Shown here one piece after another: positions 22,437 to 34,023 of a stretch of DNA of 64,000 nt. Location of the stretch: contig NC_083583.1 in the NCBI RefSeq assembly GCF_027579695.1, positions 25,385,599 through 25,449,598 on the forward strand. Direction: 5' to 3'. The notes beneath the pieces were generated by a model. That model worked only from the letters and a program-made list of their open reading frames with translations, was not told where the DNA came from and searched no databases. The position numbers and the translations under genes were made by a program. Positions within the stretch are counted from its first letter, which is position 1, and every line of letters begins with the position of its first letter. The stretch comes from Neoarius graeffei. Taxonomy: Eukaryota > Chordata > Actinopteri > Siluriformes > Ariidae.

Positions 22437-24029
22437 TGTGGGTGCAGTCAGTTAATTATTGAAATTAAGTGATCAATCTCATTAAATCAGTCTCATTAAA
22501 TTTTGAAGGTTAATAATTAAAATGAATCAATCCCATTGAATCGTTTACTTTGACTCATTTGAATTGAATCATACCATAGAATCACTCATTTGAAGTGAAT
22601 CATTCAGTGAATCGTTTAGTGAATCATTTAGTGAATCATTTAGTGAATCGTTCAATGAATCATTTAGTGAATCATACCATTAATCCTGGTGCTTAATAAT
22701 AAATTACCAAACAGCTAAATTATGGTACATTTCCAAATTATTACGATCACTTACCATATTACATAACTTATATGCACCCTTTTGAATTCTTTGAGAAGAT
22801 TGGGGACTTCAGATATTGTTCACCAACAAGATGAATACACACAGCTTTGATAAATGAATGTATTATAACAAAGATAAAAATAATAAATCAATATATACAA
22901 GCAGTGAGGTGTGTATATACATGTGTGGTGTGTGTGTGTGTGTATGACTTGACCATGTGTTTAGCCTCGTGTAGCTAACTACACGTGGTGGAGGCCTAGA
23001 TTATCCTTGTGTTGCTAGTGTGTTTGTGAAAGGCCCTATGGCCTAGCTAAAGTGTGTTTGTTAGGCCTGGTGAGGCCTACTGAGCACGTGTCGCTAAAGA
23101 CAAAGGGAAGCTATCTAAAGTGTATCAGGCCTGTTGAGCACGTGTTTTCTCAGTAACAAAAAGATTCCACACTCATAACATTACCAAACTCACTGAAGCC
23201 TTGATAAGGTCAAAATGTATGATAAAGAAATTAAAATGTTAGTAAGCAAAGAAAAGCATGCGCAGCCTATCTATTAAACAATTGAGAGAACATAGAACCA
23301 AAATAAATCAACACACTGCGTGTCTAACAGTGTAACAGATAAACCTGGGTTTAAATTCACACCATTCAAATAAAAGCAAATTCCTAAGACTATCTTAATT
23401 ATGCCCAAATGCCAAAATCTTACTTAATCCTGCCTTTAGCAAGATATGAAGAGCTATTCGCCGGTGTAGTTTTGGGCCTCGCCGTGGGAGCACGTGAGCC
23501 GCTCGTGATGGAGGCGTAGAAAACTTTCGGGTCCAGCGGAGCACTTGGGTGGTTCCCGTGGAAAGCAGAGGATTCTTGGTCCGAACCTCAGCGTTCGTGA
23601 GGAAAAGTCTCTGATCAGAATAAGATGCACAGCACTTTTGAGTTAAAAAGGATTCAATCGCTTCTTAACTTTTAACTGCCTGGGCTGCAGTCGTGACGTC
23701 ACTTCTAATACAAGTAAACCGGTTGTAACTCAGGTTGAGTTTAAAGATCGCGCGACTCTAGAGTTTACCTTTGCCAAGGGTAAGAAAGAAAATCGCGCTG
23801 AGTGATGGATCTTGCAAGAAAGAAGACGTCTTTTTGGCGGAGAGCATCTCTTTTGTGCGTCTAGTTCCCTTGAAAACCGGACGCGAGAGACAAAATGGCG
23901 GAGCTTCCGCTTGGACTTTTGCGTGCATGGCGGACTGACGTAGATGATCCCGCCCACGTGTGACGTAGGTCACACGGAAGTTGCCTGGGAATTGTAGTTC
24001 TGACACAAGATGGCGGCATGATACCTACA
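22437..24029 (-). repeat. 3' LTR of the retrovirus-like element
   Basis: It repeats 28192-29806 nearly base for base. It includes a (GT)n stretch near 22923, imperfect TGAATCATTTAG-type tandem repeats (22580-22680), and CCGCCAT (YY1-like) motifs on the minus strand near 23895 and 24010. Confidence 0.92.
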
Positions 24030-24885
24030 GTCCCCCTTTTGGTCTCAGGGGTATGATGGAGTCGTAGTACTGAGAGCACCGTATCGTATCATCGCCGTGT
24101 CCATAGTCCTTGAGGTAGCCTTGCTCTGCACAGTCCATGGTGTCCTGTGAAGACTGTGTAAACTTGTGAGTTCCAGTAAGACAGTTGGAGACAGAGGCAT
24201 TTTGGGCATACAATCACTATGGGCATTTTGGGCATATAATCACTAACTAACTAGATCAAAACCACATCAAAAAAATAAATTAAACATTGAACATGAAACA
24301 TGTAGTGTTCAATTTCTTATGCATAAAAAAAAGAAAAGAGAAGAAATGAAGGAAGGAAAGAAGTATTAGTGTTTGGGTTGGCAAACCTAATCTTCTAGAA
24401 ATTTTCTGTGTTTGGTAATAGCAGTGGGTGGTCTGGCCAGAGAGCGTGCGCTACTGCGGCTAAAGCTGTCAGGGACACAGACCATCTTATCTAGCTTGGC
24501 ATGTATTATGTATGGGTTGCCTGGGCAGACCCAGTGGATGTCTTTAGTGAAGGTGCACATCTCTAAGTTTTGTGGATTCACAAAAATGAGGATAGCACTG
24601 CCAAGACTATATGCCAGGTGTATTTGCGATGAATACACACTAGTAATAATAGCGGATTTTAGTATTTTATCTACCATGTTATACTGAAGGGTTATTACTT
24701 CATTGGGTTGGTGAAGTCTGACCGGGAATGTTAGTGTACGCTTATGGTTGAGTGATGCGTACAAGCTAGGTGGACATGGTGGGCCTAGCTGTCATCCACC
24801 CCCTTTTGGAGTGAGGACTGTTCAAAAGGTTTGATTCGATTATCATGGAAATCGATATGAAAGCGTTTGATTAGGCCTAGATGTC
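24030..24885 (-). other. 3' internal region of the retrovirus-like element, possible env remnant
   Basis: Two minus-strand frames (24764-24387, 125 codons; 24213-24025, 62 codons) have no match I can name. Their position between integrase and the 3' LTR is where env or accessory genes would lie. The first contains a DIHWVCPGNPYI segment. No transmembrane segment or cleavage site is convincing. Confidence 0.35.
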
Positions 24886-25914
24886 CTAATGTGATACGCG
24901 ACGGGGAACGGTTTTCCCACGATCGAAAGGTCTCGACCAGGGTGGTAGGAACTTCTCTGAGATTCGGGCGTAGTAGGCTTTGTGTCCTACTCTTGAATCG
25001 AGATTCTTTTGGGCACCTGTGAAGGTTGACTGTAGGTGGCGTCGTAGGTCGGCGACATGTTGATGTGCGGTGTATGCAATCGCAACGCTCATGGCCTCTG
25101 GTTTGTATAGGAGATGCGGGGGAAGAACCGACTCTCGCCCAGTCATCATCCCAAAGGGTGTGACTTCAGTGGCGCAATGAGGGGTGGACCAAATGGCCCT
25201 TAGCACCAAGGGAAGTTTCACGTCCCAAATTTTACCATGGTTTGTGATATACTTTCGCAGCATGCTCACAATGGTTTGAATGGCTCGTTCAGCCTGACCA
25301 GAGAATTGAGGGTGGTACGCGATATGGAATTTCGCCTCGACGCCTAACATGTTCCACAGCGCAGCCATTACACCAGCGGTGAAATGGGTGTCTGTGTCGA
25401 TGGATAGAGGGAGATTTTTGCCACTAGGGGGAGTCGCGATGTCAGGTGTCTCGACATCGGACTCGGTGTTCAAAGACATGAACTGAAGTTCATCAGAAAT
25501 TTGATCTCGCATGGCGCTTGGTTGATCAGTATTCGCACTAATCTTGTCGCAACGGGTTTGTGCATATTTTGTGGGATCCAATGACTGTGGGGTTTTGTTT
25601 TGTGTGAAGTTGACCAAGTTTATGTTGCAGGGCTTGGTTGGGATTGGGTCGCCTTGTGAGAGCCGCGCATCAGAAACCTCTGCGAAGACTTTGGAACACA
25701 TCAGGGTGATTTCCGACCCGGTATCCAAGAGAGCTTGGAGGGAAACGTTGCCTTCTGCTACCTCTGGGGTATAGATACGCTTGGCGTTGCCTTTCCTAAC
25801 CAAATCTCCAAGAAACTGCGTCAGGGGTGCATCCTGCGGGTCAGGCTTCACTACCGGAGGGGGTGGTTTCAACTCATCGCTGCCTATTGGGCAGGGGTCC
25901 TTTCCCCACCCCAC
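24886..25914 (-). pseudogene. Protease fused to integrase C-terminal half (deleted pol)
   Basis: The N-terminal ~110 residues carry the aspartic protease active site LLDTGSEITLMC. After about 70 residues of unassigned sequence the frame enters the second half of the integrase core, with a THFT block, AYHPQFSGQAERAIQ (including the catalytic Glu) and a MMTGRESVLPPHLLY tail motif. RT, RNase H and the integrase zinc finger with its first catalytic Asp are absent. The open frame therefore spans a deletion of roughly 2 kb of pol and cannot support replication. Confidence 0.85.
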
Positions 25915-25956
25915 GAGGTAGACACGTGGTGGTGGTGGGGATGGGTCCCGGCCTAG

Positions 25957-27763
25957 TCATGCTGACGGTTTGTCCCTGTCCTTGCTCGGCTTACCCTTCC
26001 TTTTCTTATTGCTCAGCAGTTGTTTAATCTGTGCTAGGTTGGCCCTCAGTTCTGCCATCCCAAGCGGCTCTTGGTTGGCTTGTTTAATCTGTGCTAGTTT
26101 GGCCCTCAGTTCTGCCATCCCAAGCGGCTCTTGGTTGGCTTGTTTAGCGGTAGCTGGCTTAGGGCTCTGCTCCCTTCGAGAGGAGTTGCGATGGGGCCCT
26201 GACTGTCCGCTATTCTGAGATTTAGGGCCGTGACTGCCAGGTTCGCGGTTACCTTGCCCTTGGGCGTTGGGGCCCTGTTCCCCCTTGGCTCCAGCTTGTC
26301 GGCCTTTCCAGTTACCTTTGGGTTGACTCGACGTCTGGTGGCCGGGGTTTGGGTTCGCCCAAGGGGGTCCGCAGTTTGGGGCTTCACCCCCTTCTAGGCC
26401 TAAGGACTGACCTTCCTGCTCATATAGGCTGAGGACTCTGGGATCGTCCTCGTGGCGGTCCGTGGGTCGGAAGAATGTCTCCCACGTTAGTTGTGCGGTG
26501 CGACGCATTTCTCTCATAGTATGGGGGCGCTGGCGACACGCGAGTGTTACTTGGTTACGGATGCACGGGTGAAGGTTATGGAGGAAGAGGGACTTGAAGT
26601 TGCGATCTTCCTCTAGCCCGGGCTCGCTTCTGTCCTGAAAGTACGCCGCGCGGAGCCGACGGTAGTACTCACGAGGGTGTTCGCTTTGTTTCTGTCTGAT
26701 TAGAATGGCACCCATCGTCGCAGCAGTCTCGTCCTCGTACAACGAGTATTCCTCTTTCAAGTACTCGCGTATTTTCTTGTAGTTGTCGAGGACTGACTGT
26801 GGTAGGGTCTCAACGAATGCTCGTACGCCGCTACCTAAAGTTTTCCAGACTAGTCTGGCCTTTTCATGCGACGTAGCCTCTGGCAGGTCCAGGAGGCTAC
26901 GTTCGATTTCCCGGAAATAATCATTAACGCTTCGGTGTCTATGATTTTCCGGCTCAAAACGCTCTATGTCTTTCGCAAGGACGTCGATTTGGCGGATCCT
27001 AGTTTTGCGTTCTGCGACGAGGCGTTTTGATTTTGACCCGTAGGGGTCCTCGCTGTCTTCGCTATTTGAGCTGCTCTCATATCGCCTATGTCTGCGTTTC
27101 GGCTTATAGGCGGCCTCTCCGTCAGAGGAGTCTGAGGGTACGTAGCGCGGCGTTTTCTGCATGCTAGAGGCTGCAGCGATATTGAAGCGTGAGGGGGTGT
27201 AGTGGGGAGTAAAGTAAAAACTCCCAGCGCCATGAGGTGGCGATCGCGCGGCTTTCACGCGAGTTGAGCTTGAGTGCGGTGTCTGATCTACCGTTCTAAG
27301 CTCAGGTTCTTCCTCCTCCAGAGCGGAACTCTGTTCTTGGGAGGGTTTGGCCGATCCCTCATCCGAGCGACGTGCTTGCGTCACTTCTTCTCTGAGGCAT
27401 TCTATTTCGCGCTTTAGTTCATCTTGTGTGGCTCTCAGGCCCACGAGGCTACTCTCCGCGCTTTCTGCTCTCCTTTGAGCTTCGGCCAGTTGTCGTTTTA
27501 GTGTTCTTTTCTCTTGTTCGAGGGTCATACACACGTTCCATTTCCTTATAGTAGATCATGAACAATTTGGGTAGCCCTTCTGGGAGAGTCATAGTACGCT
27601 CCTTAAGTTCCCTAACGGCTATGTGTATTTCATCAAAGCGAGCCTTTTGGTCCAGATCACAGAAGTAATTTCTCCTATCCTCCGGGACTTGGCCTAAATC
27701 GCCTACAACGTCGAAAAGAGAGAGGAGGGGCCCTTCTGACTCACTTGATGGGGAATGCGACAT
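25957..27763 (-). pseudogene. gag of the retrovirus-like element, two overlapping frames
   Basis: A first frame (27763-27449) starts MSHSPSSESEGPLLSLF just inside the 5' leader. The longer frame (27534-25957, 525 codons) overlaps it in another register, so one frame change separates the matrix-like start from the rest. The long frame has a heptad-rich N-terminus, a Ser/Arg-rich segment, a capsid-like block (about residues 180-370, FVETLPQSVLDNYKKIREYL) and a Gly/Gln/Asn-rich C-terminus without a CCHC knuckle. It ends with a 20-residue unit repeated twice and a KKRKGKPSKDRDK basic tail. Confidence 0.8.
26021..26140 (-). repeat. Two 60-bp tandem units in gag
   Basis: The unit starting TGTTTAATCTGTGCTAG (plus strand) occurs at 26021-26080 and 26081-26140 with only a few differences. 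Each adds 20 residues containing QANQEPLGMAELRA. Confidence 0.9.
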
Positions 27764-28167
27764 TTTGTTCGAAATGTATTAACTTAAAGGAAATTAATAC
27801 TAGGCGTTGATTAGGTTAGAATTTAATTTAATCCAAGTTGCTAAATAATTGATTTGTGGTTTCTTAGCTACTTTTTCACTAATGTTTCACTTGTATTAAT
27901 TAGCTCAATTAATAATATTAGTTAACAATAATGATTATTATTAATAATATTAATTAAGTACTTGGATTAGATATTACTCTGATGTACTAATCAATTAAAG
28001 CAGTTTATCAGCTAACTGTGGTTGACAGCTGAATTTCAGTTCTGTGATTAACACACTGTTAATGATTCACCATTAAAGTCACCTGTGTTATACCTTGGCA
28101 GTTGCTGAATTAAACTGATAGTTTATTTGTTGTTGAACAATATTCCAGAAGTCAACAAACCAATCTG

Positions 28168-28184
28168 CCTCACACGGGGCACCA
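28168..28184 (-). other. Candidate primer binding site of the retrovirus-like element
   Basis: On the minus strand TGGTGCCCCGTGTGAGG lies 7 bases after the 5' LTR end. It begins with the required TGG. I cannot assign the tRNA with confidence. Confidence 0.5.
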
Positions 28185-28191
28185 ATTTAAC

Positions 28192-29806
28192 TGTGGGTGC
28201 AATCAGTTAATTATTGAAATTAAGTGATCAATCTCATTAAATCAGTCTCATTAAATTTTGAAGGTTAATAATTAAAATGAATCAATCCCATTGAATCGTT
28301 TACTTTGACTCATTTGAATTGAATCATACCATAGAATCACTCATTTGAAGTGAATCATTCAGTGAATCGTTTAGTGAATCATTTAGTGAATCGTTCAATG
28401 AATCATTTAGTGAATCGTTCAATGAATCATTTAGTGAATCATACCATTAATCCTGGTGCTTAATAATAAATTACCAAACAGCTAAATTATGGTACATTTC
28501 CAAATTATTACGATCACTTACCATATTACATAACTTATATGCACCCTTTTGAATTCTTTGAGAAGATTGGGGACTTCAGATATTGTTCACCAACAAGATG
28601 AATACACACAGCTTTGATAAATTAATTTATTATAACAAAGATAAAAATAATAAATCAATATATACAAGCAGTGAGGTGTGTGTGTATATACATGTGTGGT
28701 GTGTGTGTGTATGACTTGACCATGTGTTTAGCCTCGTGTAGCTAACTACACGTGGTGGAGGCCTAGATTATCCTTGTGTTGCTAGTGTGTTTGTGAAAGG
28801 CCCTATGGCCTAGCTAAAGTGTGTTTGTTAGGCCTGGTGAGGCCTACTGAGCACGTGTCGCTAAAGACAAAGGGAAGCTATCTAAAGTGTATCAGGCCTG
28901 GTCAGGCCTGTTGAGCACGTGTTTTCTCAGTAACAAAAAGATTCCACACTCATAACATTACCAAACTCACTGAAGCCTTGATAAGGTCAAAATGTATGAT
29001 AAGGAAATTAAAATGTTAGTAAGCAAAGAAAAGCATGTGCAGCCTATCTATTAAACAATTGAGAGAACATAGAACCAAAATAAATCAACATGCTGCGTGT
29101 CTAACAGTGTAACAGATAAACCTGGGTTTAAATTCACACCATTCAAATAAAAGCAAATTCCTAAGACTATCTTAATTATGCCCAAATGCCAAAATCTTAC
29201 TTAATCCTGCCTTTAGCAAGATATGAAGAACTATTCGCCAGTGTAGTTTCGGGCCTCGCCATGGGAGCATGTGAGCCGCTCGTGATGGAGGCGTAGAAAA
29301 CTTTCGGGTCCAGCGGAGCATTTGGGTGGTTCCCGTGGAAAGCAGAGGATTCTTGGTCCGAACCTCAGCGTTCGTGAGGAAAAGTCTCTGATCAGAATAA
29401 GATGCACAGCACTTTTGAGTTAAAAAGGATTCAATCGCTTCTTAACTTTTAACTGCCTGGGCTGCAGTCGTGACGTCACTTCTAATACAAGTAAACCGGT
29501 TGTAACTCAGGTTGAGTTTAAAGATCGCGCGACTCTAGAGTTTACCTTTGCCAAGGGTAAGAAAGAAAATCGCGCTGAGTGATGGATCTTGCAAGAAAGA
29601 AGACGTCTTTTTGGCGGAGAGCATCTCTTTTGTGCGCCTAGCTCCCTTGAAAACCGGACGCGAGAGACAAAATGGCGGAGCTTCCGCTTGGACTTATGCG
29701 CGCATGGCGGACTGACGTAGATGATCCCGCCCACGTGTGACGTAGGTCACACGGAAGTTGCCTGGGAATTGTAGTTCTGACACAAGATGATGGCATGATA
29801 CCTACA
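28192..29806 (-). repeat. 5' LTR of the retrovirus-like element
   Basis: The promoter-side LTR for minus-strand transcription. It differs from the 3' copy by scattered substitutions and small indels in the tandem and GT repeats. The outermost AAGATGGCGGC (YY1-like) of the other LTR reads AAGATGATGGC here. Confidence 0.92.
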
Positions 29807-29810
29807 CTAT

Positions 29811-30296
29811 ATTACAGTTTATAATATCAGTATTATGAATGCCTAGCTAATAATTATATGTATGTACATGTACCTCTTGATCATATTGATAGACAGTTTC
29901 AAACTTATGAAAAGAAGACTTAAAAACTAGAGGAACTAGAGGAATATTAAAGGGGATGGTGAATGTACTTTTGGTCATATAGTGTATTTCATAGAACACT
30001 GTTTTGCAAAGTAACTACACTTTAATGATGCCCATAAAAGGCCAATGAAGTTTTCATTAGGCAGGTTTGTTTAATTGTTTTACTGGCTAACAGTAGCGAT
30101 GATTAAACGCAAGATTAACCAATCAGGACACAATTAGTTAATGACATGACACTTTAAATATATTTATTTTATTCTGACCCAGTAGGCCAATTGGCCTGTC
30201 AGTTGCCAGCCTCTTACAAGGCTGTCTGCATCTATCGAGAGCACACTTCATCTACCGCCAACTTGCTAGGCCTGTTTTCAACTTCCCAGACAAACA
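29811..30296. other. No gene seen
   Basis: AT-rich DNA without coding signal or terminal repeats that I can identify. Confidence 0.5.
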
Positions 30297-30507
30297 ACCA
30301 TTCACACACATGGGCAATTTAGAGTAGCCAGTTAATCTAACTACGTGTCTTTGAACTGGGGGGGAAACTGGTGCACTCAGAGGAAACCCACACAGACACG
30401 GGGAGAACATGCAAACTCCACAAAGAAAGGCCCCCGTCAGCCACTGGGCTCGAACCCAAAACCTTCTTGCTGTGAGGTGCTAACCATTACGCCACTGTGC
30501 CGCCCTT
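30297..30507 (-). mobile_element. SINE (DANA/Mermaid-like), 5' half, minus strand
   Basis: The reverse complement has the tRNA-like GGGCGGCACAGTGGCGTAATGG start (30507), the promoter-like boxes and the GGAGTTTGCATGTTCTCC body. The distal half is absent or diverged beyond 30297. Confidence 0.85.
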
Positions 30508-30754
30508 TAAATATGTTAAATGTGATAAAAAATTACATGACACTTTTAGATATACAGTACCATTCAAAAGTTTGTACATACCTACTCATTCATAGGTTTT
30601 TCTTTATTTGGGCTATTTTGTACATTGTAGAAAAATACTGAAGACATAAAAACTATGAAATAGCATATGGAACATATATGGAATTATGTGGTAAACAAAA
30701 AAAAGTGTTAAAAACAAACTAAATGTGTTTGATATTTTAGATTCTTCAAAGGAG

Positions 30755-31129
30755 GGTGGCATGGTGGTGTAGTGGTTAGCGCTGTCGCCTCACAGCAAGA
30801 AGGTCCAGGTTCGAGCCCCGTGGCCAGTGAGGGCCTTTCTGTGCAGAGTTTGCATGTTCTCCCTGTATCCGTGTGGGTTTCCTCCGGGTGCTCTGGTTTC
30901 CCCCACAGTCCAAAGACATGCAGGTTAGGTTAACTGGTGACTCTAAATTGACCGTAGGTGTGAATGTGAGTGTGAATGGTTGTCTGTGTCTATGTGTCAG
31001 CCCTGTGATGACCTGGCGACTTGTCCAGGGTGTACCCCGCCTTTCGCCCGTAGTCAGCTGGGATAGGCTCCAGCTTGCCTGCAACCCTGTAGAAGGATAA
31101 AGCGGCTAGAGATAATGAGATGAGATGAG
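30755..31129 (+). mobile_element. SINE (DANA/Mermaid-like), duplicated copy A
   Basis: Full-length family member from GGTGGCATGGTGG to (GAGAT)n. Its left target sequence GATTCTTCAAAGGAG (30740-30754) is present, but its right end runs straight into the next duplicated unit. Confidence 0.93.
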
Positions 31130-31189
31130 ACAAAAAAAAGTGTTAAAAACAAACTAAATGTGTTTGATATTTTAGATTCTTCAAAGGAG

Positions 31190-31548
31190 GGTGGCATGGT
31201 GGTGTAGTGGTTAGCGCTGTCGCCTCACAGCAAGAAGGTCCAGGTTCGAGCCCCGTGGCCAGTGAGGGCCTTTCTGTGCAGAGTTTGCATGTTCTCCCTG
31301 TATCCGTGTGGGTTTCCTCCGGGTGCTCTGGTTTCCCCCACAGTCCAAAGACATGCAGGTTAGGTTAACTGGTAGCTCCAAATTGACCGTAGGTGTGAAT
31401 GGTTGTCTGTGTCTATGTGTCAGCCCTGTGATGACCTGGCGACTTGTCCAGGGTGTACCCCGCCTTTTGCCCATACTCAGCTGGGATAGGCTCCAGCTTG
31501 CCTGCGACCCTGTAGAACAGGATAAAGCAGCTACAGATAATGAGATGA
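31190..31548 (+). mobile_element. SINE (DANA/Mermaid-like), duplicated copy B
   Basis: Flanked by GATTCTTCAAAGGAG on both sides (31175-31189, 31549-31563), a 15-bp target duplication. It differs from copy A by a short deletion in the GTGAGTGTGAATG segment and by scattered bases. Confidence 0.93.
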
Positions 31549-31729
31549 GATTCTTCAAAGGAGCCACTTTTATCTTGATGACACTTTGCACACTATTAGC
31601 ATTATCTTAACCAGCTTCATGAGGTAGTCACCTGGAATGCTTTTCAGTTAACAGGTGTGCCTCATTAAAAAAGTTTAGTGCAATTTCCTGTCTCCTTAAT
31701 GTGTTTGAGACCAAACAGTAAATGAGACC

Positions 31730-32304
31730 ATCAATGATGGCGTAGCTCCCGTTTAGTCCAGAAGGAACGATCTAAAGTGGGCCACCTTGCGCAGTAAATG
31801 TTGCAAGCTATATACAAGCTAGACACCTAGAAATACCCGCCTATTTGCCAGAAAGAATCCAAAATGGCGAGGAATGGATCGAGAAGCGATTTTTGTTGAA
31901 CTGCTCATTAAGGTTTAATTAGTCCATAACTTCATTAATAATTGTAATTAAGCAAATCTGGGTAGAAGTTATATGCAGCCTTGGTACCCCTACCTTCATG
32001 CCAGAAAGAATCAAAATCAGTGAAGAATTGAGGGAGAAGCAGCAATTTGTGTGGAAACTGCTCGTTAGGGCTTAATTACTCCATATCCTCATTATTAATT
32101 GCAATTATGCAAATTTGGGTAGAAGCTATATGCACCCCAGGCAGACCTACCTCCTTGCCAAAAAGAATAAAAATCGGTGAAGAATTGAGAGAGAAGCAGC
32201 AATTTTCGTGAAATGTAGACGACGGACGGAAGGACGACTGACAACACATGATGGCATAAAATCACCTGTCGGCCGGATGAGCGAATAATAAAAATATAGT
32301 AAAT
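31730..32304. mobile_element. Unclassified element with about 155-bp tandem units
   Basis: Three successive units contain GCCAGAAAGAATC (31847, 32000) or its variant GCCAAAAAGAATA (32157), each with GAGAAGCAGCAATTTTTGTG-like and AATTATGCAAATTTGGGTAGAAG-like blocks. It ends in GACGACGGACGGAAGGACGACTG and a CACCTGTCGGCCGGATGAGC block. Fish repeats with similar GACGGACGG ends exist, but I cannot name the class. It interrupts the Tc1-type element. Confidence 0.6.
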
Positions 32305-32316
32305 AGCCCTATTCCA

Positions 32317-32684
32317 GGGCGGCATGGTGGTGTAGTGGTTAGCGCTGTCGCCTCACAGCAAGAAGGTCCGGGTTCGAGCCCGGGGCCGGTGAGGGCCTTT
32401 CTGTGTGGAGTTTGCATGTTCTCCCCGTGTCCGCGTGGGTTTCCTCCGGGTGCTCCGGTTTCCCCCACAGCCCAAAGACATGCAGGTTAGGTTAACTGGT
32501 GACTCTAAATTGACCGTAGGTGTGAATGTGAATGGTTGTCTGTGTCTATGTGTCAGCCCTGTGATGACCTGGCGACTTGTCCAGGGTGTACCCCGCCTTT
32601 CGCCCGTAGTCGGATGGGATAGGCTCCAGCTTGCCTGCGACCCTGTAGAAGGATAAAGCGGCTAGAGATAATGAGATGAGATGA
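32317..32684 (+). mobile_element. SINE (DANA/Mermaid-like), full length
   Basis: Flanked by an 11-bp target duplication GCCCTATTCCA (32306-32316, 32685-32695). Intact promoter-like boxes and the (GAGAT)n tail are present. Confidence 0.95.
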
Positions 32685-32848
32685 GCCCTATTCCACAACT
32701 GAAGTGATCCATATTATGTCACGAACCGCTCAACTATGTAAAGATTAACAATACCCATCATTACTTTAAGGCATTGTCTTTTAATTAATAAAAATAAAGA
32801 AAAAACATTGAATTAGAAGGCATGTCCAAACTTTTAACTGATATTGTA

Positions 32849-34023
32849 TTAACTATTTATTCCCAAACATTTATCCCCTGCATCCACCGGTCATGTGAAA
32901 AGAATTAAGAAAAAACTGCAGATCAACATGAGAGAAAATTGATTTTACTGACTGAGGTGAGTGTCAGTGAAGTACTGGAAGTCAACTGCAGGAGGAGAAA
33001 AGAAGGCTAGGTCTGGTTTTATAACGTAGGATGCAATTTTCCCCTATTACTAGCATGATCAATCATTTTCAGTGGAGCTGTCATAAAACCATTTTATTAG
33101 TATGGCAAATGCCACATTCTGAACAGCATCATAATACATTTAAAACATGGCTTATAACAATTGCATAAAGAACATTTTCTGGAAAAATATTTTCAATTCT
33201 AACACTTTAATGAGGTATTTTCATTGAAGGGTATCCTTCATGTGTCATCTTTAAATATCAAAATATCAGACCCAAGTTCAAAGCCATTTGTGATGTGTTT
33301 CTTATTGATAAATCATGATACACACATTTGTCAACAATTATGACACTAATTTCAAGCTCTCATGGGAATCATACAGCGTTTAAATATGTGGATCATTTTG
33401 GCAGACTGATGAAGCCCCTCTGATATGTGGTAAAATAACTTCACAATATGTTCAGCAGTGTGTAAAGCCAAGCTTCAGAATGCAGCTTGTTGGCTTTGAG
33501 CTACCTTATAGAACACCGAAAGCTTAATGCCATTTACTCCATGTGAATGATGACATTGATGAGTTATGTTTGCAATCCAGTTCACCTGCTGTTTTGAAGG
33601 GGAAAAAAATGAATAAAATTTAGATCTTGTGAAAGAAGGCTGTGTTCCTTTCTCCACCCTGATTATGCGTACATCACCTGCTGAACTCCCACAGGTACAG
33701 TAAGAAAGACCTCATGATAAAGGCAGCTTATATGAGAAAAGCGATGCGATAAGATACATGTGAAGTCTGATTTAATCTTTACAGATTTCATCTTTACGTC
33801 ACAACGTTGACTTTATTTAGTGGAAAACCAATGTCATGTGAATACATCAAGATCATAAGTTATGGCAAGGTTTCAATTTAAATACATAAAAAAATTATTA
33901 AAAAAAGTTCCAGAAGCAAAATATACATTACAAGGAGAGTCATATCAAACACACTGTTCATTTAGACAATAGACATACTATTGCATGGGTGTCAAAAAGC
34001 ACAGCTTAAGAGGTGTGTGTGTG
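32849..34023 (-). other. 3' flank and likely 3' UTR of fes
   Basis: No second gene is visible. The part next to the stop codon (about 33800-34023) is presumably the 3' UTR. The rest is AT-rich intergenic DNA. Confidence 0.5.
33812..33817 (-). terminator. Candidate poly(A) signal AATAAA for fes
   Basis: The minus strand reads CTAAATAAAG about 207 bases after the fes stop codon, a plausible cleavage signal for a short 3' UTR. Confidence 0.45.

Larger units (their letters stand above)
22437..29806 (-). mobile_element. Endogenous retrovirus-like LTR element, internally deleted
   Basis: LTRs of 1,593 and 1,615 bp in the same orientation flank minus-strand gag and protease-integrase sequence. The ends are TG...CA with a 4-bp target duplication CTAT (22433-22436, 29807-29810). 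A candidate primer site sits at 28168-28184 and a polypurine tract (AAAAGGGGGAC on minus) next to the left LTR. Reverse transcriptase, RNase H and the front of integrase are missing. The integrase tail resembles fish ERV1/epsilon-type proteins, but the retroviral label needs an RT comparison that this copy cannot give. Confidence 0.85.
30695..31563 (+). repeat. Tandem duplication (about 435 bp) of SINE plus flank
   Basis: The unit ACAAAAAAAAGTG...GATTCTTCAAAGGAG plus SINE occurs twice, at 30695 and 31130. The block including non-SINE flank was duplicated, so this is not two independent insertions. Confidence 0.9.
30555..32846. mobile_element. Non-autonomous Tc1-type element with later insertions
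   Basis: Left terminus CAGTACCATTCAAAAGTTTG and right terminus the complement of CAATATCAGTTAAAAGTTTGGAC, with TA at 30553-30554 and 32847-32848. Only flanking and remnant Tc1 sequence is left (30555-30740, 31564-31730, 32696-32846). The rest is two SINE copies, a tandem-unit element and a third SINE. No transposase frame survives. Confidence 0.8.
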
